This document shows, piece by piece, positions 31,835 to 35,068 of a DNA stretch of 35,068 nt; within the stretch, counting starts at the first letter, position 1, and the number at the start of each line of letters is the position of its first letter. Below the pieces are notes generated by a model. That model searched no databases. It was not told the origin of the DNA and saw only the letters and a program-made list of their open reading frames with translations. The position numbers and the translations under genes are program-made. The DNA is from an uncultured Erysipelotrichaceae bacterium (GTDB taxonomy: Bacteria; Bacillota_I; Bacilli_A; Erysipelotrichales; Erysipelotrichaceae), in the NCBI GenBank assembly GCA_902766435.1, contig CACXDM010000197.1, forward strand, positions 1-35,068, written 5' to 3'.

Positions 31835-33812
31835 CTGTCAGTTCCTCCAGTTTTTTCTTAATATCACTGCTCCGGAAACCCTGTCCCAGGCAGTACTGAT
31901 AAATGTGTCTCTTCAGTTCTTCACCCTTATACTTTGCGGCATATCTCTTCTTAGCCTTTTTGAAACATTTATCGAGATGTTCCGCCTCGGCATTTTCCGC
32001 ATCCGTAAAGTCAAGGAATGCCAGTGCTTCTGAAGCGGTTTCACCGCTGTAGCCCTGCTGAACCAGCCTTGCATAGATTCTTGATTTTCTCTTTCTGACA
32101 GAATCCTCACGGTCTGAATGCATCAGCTTTTCCGCATAACGCACCGCGCTTTCCTTCTCATCTCCCGTCATCTCATCAAGAATTCTTTCCGCCATGGACT
32201 CCGGAATTCCCTTCATGACAAGAGCAGTCAGAATTCTCTTTCTGCCTTTCAGGCCGGCCTGCATCCGTTCGATCATATCACGGCAGTATTTTTCATCATT
32301 GATCAGATCATTGCTCTTCAGCTTATCAATAACGTTGATAATCTGTTCTTCACTGCAGTCGGTGTTTTCCTTCAGGAAATCCGTCATTTCCTTTTCCGTT
32401 CTGTCTTTATAGGAAAGTCTTCTCAGGCATTTTTCAAATGCGGATCTGCCAGCTTCACGGCCGATCAGAAGATCGAGTGTTTCGTGTGTAAGTTTCTGTC
32501 CGACCCTGATATTGAATTCATGGTAATCCTCAGGTGAAACAGTAATCTCGGTGGTTTTTCCGTCAGCCTGCGTCAGTGTGATCAGAATACCCGTATTCTT
32601 TACTTCCGCCGATTTTACGGTGCTTCGTCTGCCGTACTCTTCGACAACCCGTTCATAGACTTCCATAACCCGTTCACCAAAGACGGCGCTGCTGTAGGGT
32701 CTCACCTTTACCAGACAGTTCTCACTGACTGCTTTTCTTTCTTCCTCCGTCATTTTGACAAAGCTTCCGAGTTTAACCGCCAGATCATCAGAATCCCGGA
32801 AGAACCAGCCTGTTTTCCCTTCATCGATCAGATCTTCAAGAACTTCATCCCTTCTGGCAAAAAGAGGAATACCCGCAGCCATTGCTTCAATGAATGTCAT
32901 ACCCTGTGTCTCGGAAAGACTGGCGGAAATAAACGCATCCGCCGAACGGTAATAGTCCGGTACTTCCGATGAAGGCTTAGGCCCGGTCAGTACGATCATG
33001 TCACCGAGATTCTTTTTCTTAACCATTGTCTTCAGCGGTTCAAGATCAGGTCCGCCGCCGACAATCATCAGTTTGACATTGATGCCGAGCGCAGAAGCTT
33101 TTTCAAAGCCGTCAACGACGACATCCATGGATTTTTCCTTGGCAAGTCTGCCAACATAGATAATCATGATATCCTGATCACCGAAACCGGCTTCCCGGCG
33201 AATCTCCGAACGTTTCTTTTCATCTTTCAGAACAGGAGAAAACTTCTCCAGCTGCAGTCCTGTAGGAATGACGTTGATCTGTCTGTGGACGTTGTAATGT
33301 TCCAGCATTTCCTTTGTCTTATGACTGGGCGCAATCACCTCTTCCGAACTGTCACCGTACATTCTGGACAGGGAGGCAACGCCTTTTTTCGAAAGATTAT
33401 CCACGGCTTTCAGATGTGTAAAGTTAACATAGTGTGTATAGTCTTCATATGTTGTGTGATAAGTGCTTACCAGCGGAATATCGAATTTTCTCGCACAGAT
33501 CCGCGCAAAAATACCCACACCGAATTCCGTCTGGGCATGGATCACATCCAGATTCAGTTTGCCGATTTCATCCAAAGCAAGAAGATGAATCGGAGATGTC
33601 ATAACATATCCGTACAGAAACTTCAGTTCCATACCGGCAAGACGGAGGATCGTATGATCCTTGTTCCATTTATGTTCTCCGATTCCTTTATATGTGGTAA
33701 TGACGTAAACATCATGATTGTTTTTTTTCAGTTCTTCGAAAAGAATGTTTGTACTGTTCGCTACACCGTTGATCTGCGGCGGAAAGGTATCAGTAAAAAT
33801 CCCGATTCTCAT
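31815..33812 (-). CDS. GT4 glycosyltransferase fused to RecX
   Basis: One uninterrupted 665-aa frame holds two proteins that are normally separate. Residues 1-395 are a GT4 (GT-B) glycosyltransferase like diacylglycerol glucosyltransferases: MRIGIFTDTFPPQINGVANS, GRLAKEKSMD, GGGPDLEPL, and the EX7E motif E301-E309 (ETQGMTFIE). Residues 403-660 are a full-length RecX: a beta-rich start (GILITLTQADGKTTEITVSPEDY), LRRLSYKDRTEKEMTDFL, LINDEKYCRDMIERM, KGIPESMAERIL and three-helix repeats to the end. No ATG/GTG/TTG with a ribosome site is seen near the junction (about 32606), so this looks like a genuine fusion. The ATG overlaps the upstream membrane gene (ATGA), with GAGGAGGGG about 8 nt before it. 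Confidence 0.92.
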   Translation of the reverse strand: MRIGIFTDTFPPQINGVANSTNILFEELKKNNHDVYVITTYKGIGEHKWNKDHTILRLAGMELKFLYGYVMTSPIHLLALDEIGKLNLDVIHAQTEFGVGIFARICARKFDIPLVSTYHTTYEDYTHYVNFTHLKAVDNLSKKGVASLSRMYGDSSEEVIAPSHKTKEMLEHYNVHRQINVIPTGLQLEKFSPVLKDEKKRSEIRREAGFGDQDIMIIYVGRLAKEKSMDVVVDGFEKASALGINVKLMIVGGGPDLEPLKTMVKKKNLGDMIVLTGPKPSSEVPDYYRSADAFISASLSETQGMTFIEAMAAGIPLFARRDEVLEDLIDEGKTGWFFRDSDDLAVKLGSFVKMTEEERKAVSENCLVKVRPYSSAVFGERVMEVYERVVEEYGRRSTVKSAEVKNTGILITLTQADGKTTEITVSPEDYHEFNIRVGQKLTHETLDLLIGREAGRSAFEKCLRRLSYKDRTEKEMTDFLKENTDCSEEQIINVIDKLKSNDLINDEKYCRDMIERMQAGLKGRKRILTALVMKGIPESMAERILDEMTGDEKESAVRYAEKLMHSDREDSVRKRKSRIYARLVQQGYSGETASEALAFLDFTDAENAEAEHLDKCFKKAKKRYAAKYKGEELKRHIYQYCLGQGFRSSDIKKKLEELTDEEKDQ

Positions 33813-34909
33813 TTTTCAATCCCCTCCTCTATCAATACCTCGGTTTCATATGTTCTCGGAATGGATGTATCGCCTTCGATATCCGGTCTCGTTTTCGCAT
33901 AGAGGAATACAACAGTTCCGATAATCAGGGTCAGGTAAAAAGTTACCGACCTCCATAATATCATAATTGACGCAGCATCTACGACATCGAATATTGTTGA
34001 AAACATCAGAACAAAGACTGCTTCCGTACCGCCGCTGCTTCCCGGCATCGGCAGAAAGGCATTAATCATTGAGACAAACGCACTTAAGGCAATGATGTTA
34101 AGGAGCTGCGAAGAAGCGACTTCAATATGAAGCGCTTTTGCGCAGAAGAACGGAATACTGTAATAAATCGTAAGCCGGATCACCGTAATGATCACAAGAG
34201 AAACAATCATCTTCTTATGCAGAGTCAGAACGACGATTTCATGTGAGAATGCTTCAAGCTGCTGATTCAGATTTTCAATGGTCTTTTCCCTGTCCCTGAT
34301 GAGATGAAGCTTCACGCCGATATTAATACCCGTTGTTGTCAGCCAGTTATAGAAACGCGGTGATTTGGCAAGGAGCCAGAGGAAGACAATGATTCCGGAA
34401 CTGACTGCGAAGCCGAGCAGAACAACCAGAAAGAATTCGGAATAATTGGAATAAAAATAATTGAAGCGCAGGATCAGAAGAATCAGGACATAAATCGTCA
34501 TTGTCGACTGGTAAACGATAAAATCAAGCCAGAGGATACCGACGGAATGGGATACCGGGATTCCCTGCTTCTTGAAAATATACCCCTGTGCCACCTGTCC
34601 GCCTGAAGCGCCCGGTGTGATGTTGTTGAAAAGACCTGCAACATAGGCATTCACAAAACCCTGCCACCAGGTGTATTTGGGATGAGACTGCTTGCACTCA
34701 AGCATCAGGCCGTATCCCAGAAGCATCTTGTCAATAATCATCAGACAGATAATACCGATCAGACCGATTATGCTGGTATTCTTCAGGATGGGAATGATCT
34801 CATCCCCTCTCTTGCTGAGGGAAACATATAATACGATACAGGTAAATAAAACGATCAGGAATATATTAAAACCCGTACTCTTTAACAGTTTCTTTATTTT
34901 CTCTTTCAT
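33809..34909 (-). CDS. LPG_synthase_TM (UPF0104) family membrane protein
   Basis: A polytopic protein of 366 aa with about eight hydrophobic helices. The two hallmark motifs of the lysylphosphatidylglycerol synthase transmembrane/flippase-like family are present: NITPGASGGQVAQGY and LPMPGSSGGTEAVF. There is no C-terminal aminoacyltransferase domain, so it is not an intact MprF. Paired with a diacylglycerol-type glycosyltransferase, a role in flipping or presenting a glycolipid is plausible, but this is inferred. It is the first gene of a five-gene operon with ATGA coupling to the next. The Shine-Dalgarno (GGGGTG) is weak. Confidence 0.88.
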   Translation of the reverse strand: MKEKIKKLLKSTGFNIFLIVLFTCIVLYVSLSKRGDEIIPILKNTSIIGLIGIICLMIIDKMLLGYGLMLECKQSHPKYTWWQGFVNAYVAGLFNNITPGASGGQVAQGYIFKKQGIPVSHSVGILWLDFIVYQSTMTIYVLILLILRFNYFYSNYSEFFLVVLLGFAVSSGIIVFLWLLAKSPRFYNWLTTTGINIGVKLHLIRDREKTIENLNQQLEAFSHEIVVLTLHKKMIVSLVIITVIRLTIYYSIPFFCAKALHIEVASSQLLNIIALSAFVSMINAFLPMPGSSGGTEAVFVLMFSTIFDVVDAASIMILWRSVTFYLTLIIGTVVFLYAKTRPDIEGDTSIPRTYETEVLIEEGIEK

Positions 34910-34943
34910 GATGCACCCCGAAAGTATACGTTTTTCATTTCAT

Positions 34944-34973
34944 ATTATACTCTTGAACGATGTTACTGTACAA
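34944..34973 (-). promoter_or_regulatory. Promoter of the membrane protein/GT-RecX/yhaM/murT/gatD operon
   Basis: On the minus strand a perfect TATAAT (34949-34944) is preceded by TTGTAC (34973-34968) with an 18-nt spacer. The -35 is only 10 nt from the 3' end of the group II intron, so upstream promoter sequence is now intron sequence. Confidence 0.55.
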
Positions 34974-34983
34974 ATATCGGGCA

Positions 34984-35068
34984 ATCGGGTAGGAGGAAGT
35001 TTTGGTAAAACTTCCGTCCTCCCACACCACCGTACGTACCGTTCGGTATACGGCGGTTCCCAACTTAA
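34984..35068 (-). mobile_element. Group II intron, 3' end (domains V and VI), truncated by window edge
   Basis: On the minus strand domain V is seen as ACCGCCGTA (35058-35050) pairing with TACGGTGGT, an inner stem TACC-GAAC-GGTA and a 2-nt CG bulge. This is the classic domain V plan. Domain VI follows: arms GGAAGTTTT and AAAACTTCC, then an outer stem GGGAGGA against TCCT-A-CCC. The unpaired A at 34990 is the predicted branch point, 7 nt from the inferred 3' splice end (T at 34984). The rest of the intron, including any reverse transcriptase, lies beyond the window. The intron is in the same orientation as the downstream operon. Confidence 0.85.

Noticed and set aside
33809..34909. MprF lysyl-phosphatidylglycerol synthase
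   Set aside because: Only the transmembrane flippase-like part is present; the C-terminal aminoacyltransferase domain of MprF is missing.
1..35068. CRISPR array, prophage, transposase or defence island
   Set aside because: No spaced direct repeats, phage structural genes, transposases or known defence effectors were found; the only mobile-element signal is the intron end at the right edge.

Overview
The window is 35 kb of ordinary, gene-dense bacterial chromosome with mid GC content. Gene content points to the Bacillota: a PASTA kinase/PP2C pair beside rsgA-rpe-thiN, a SufCDSUB operon with SufU in place of SufE/IscU, MurT/GatD, YhaM, and a lipoprotein foldase of PrsA type. The layout and a divergent FtsA suggest an Erysipelotrichia-like lineage, but that placement is an inference and was not tested. 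UGA is a normal stop here (most of the ATGA gene overlaps depend on it).

Layout. (1) 1-2.4 kb, minus: ftsA-ftsZ, driven by a recognisable extended -10 promoter; rpmB is divergent. (2) 2.8-11.9 kb, minus: a tightly coupled housekeeping operon priA-rsmB-rlmN-prpC-prkC-rsgA-rpe-thiN (replication restart, rRNA modification, Ser/Thr signalling, ribosome assembly, pentose phosphate, thiamine), ending at a bidirectional terminator shared with rpmB. (3) 12.0-14.8 kb, plus: complete proline pathway proB-proA-proC. (4) 14.8-18.7 kb, minus: an accessory-looking operon of an alpha/beta hydrolase, a double zinc-ribbon multi-pass membrane protein, a GNAT acetyltransferase and a SAM methyltransferase broken by one in-frame UGA. 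(5) 18.9-20.6 kb: tRNA-Val(CAC) and a GH13 alpha-glucosidase. (6) 20.7-26.0 kb, minus: sufC-D-S-U-B plus 5-formyltetrahydrofolate cyclo-ligase. (7) 26.1-28.8 kb, plus: a small orphan protein, two tandem PrsA-like foldases under a promoter whose -10 sits inside a perfect inverted repeat, and a HIT hydrolase. (8) 28.8-34.9 kb, minus: a five-gene operon of an LPG_synthase_TM membrane protein, a glycosyltransferase fused in frame to a full RecX, YhaM, MurT and GatD. (9) The right edge holds the 3' end (domains V and VI) of a group II intron that continues outside the window.

How the genes fit together: several units serve the envelope and division (FtsAZ, PrkC/PrpC, PrsA-like foldases, MurT/GatD, lipid glycosyltransferase plus membrane partner). 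The most unusual item is the glycosyltransferase-RecX fusion, which joins membrane-lipid glycosylation to a RecA regulator in one polypeptide. The second is the group II intron end placed just upstream of that operon's promoter. No CRISPR array, prophage, transposase or obvious defence system is visible.
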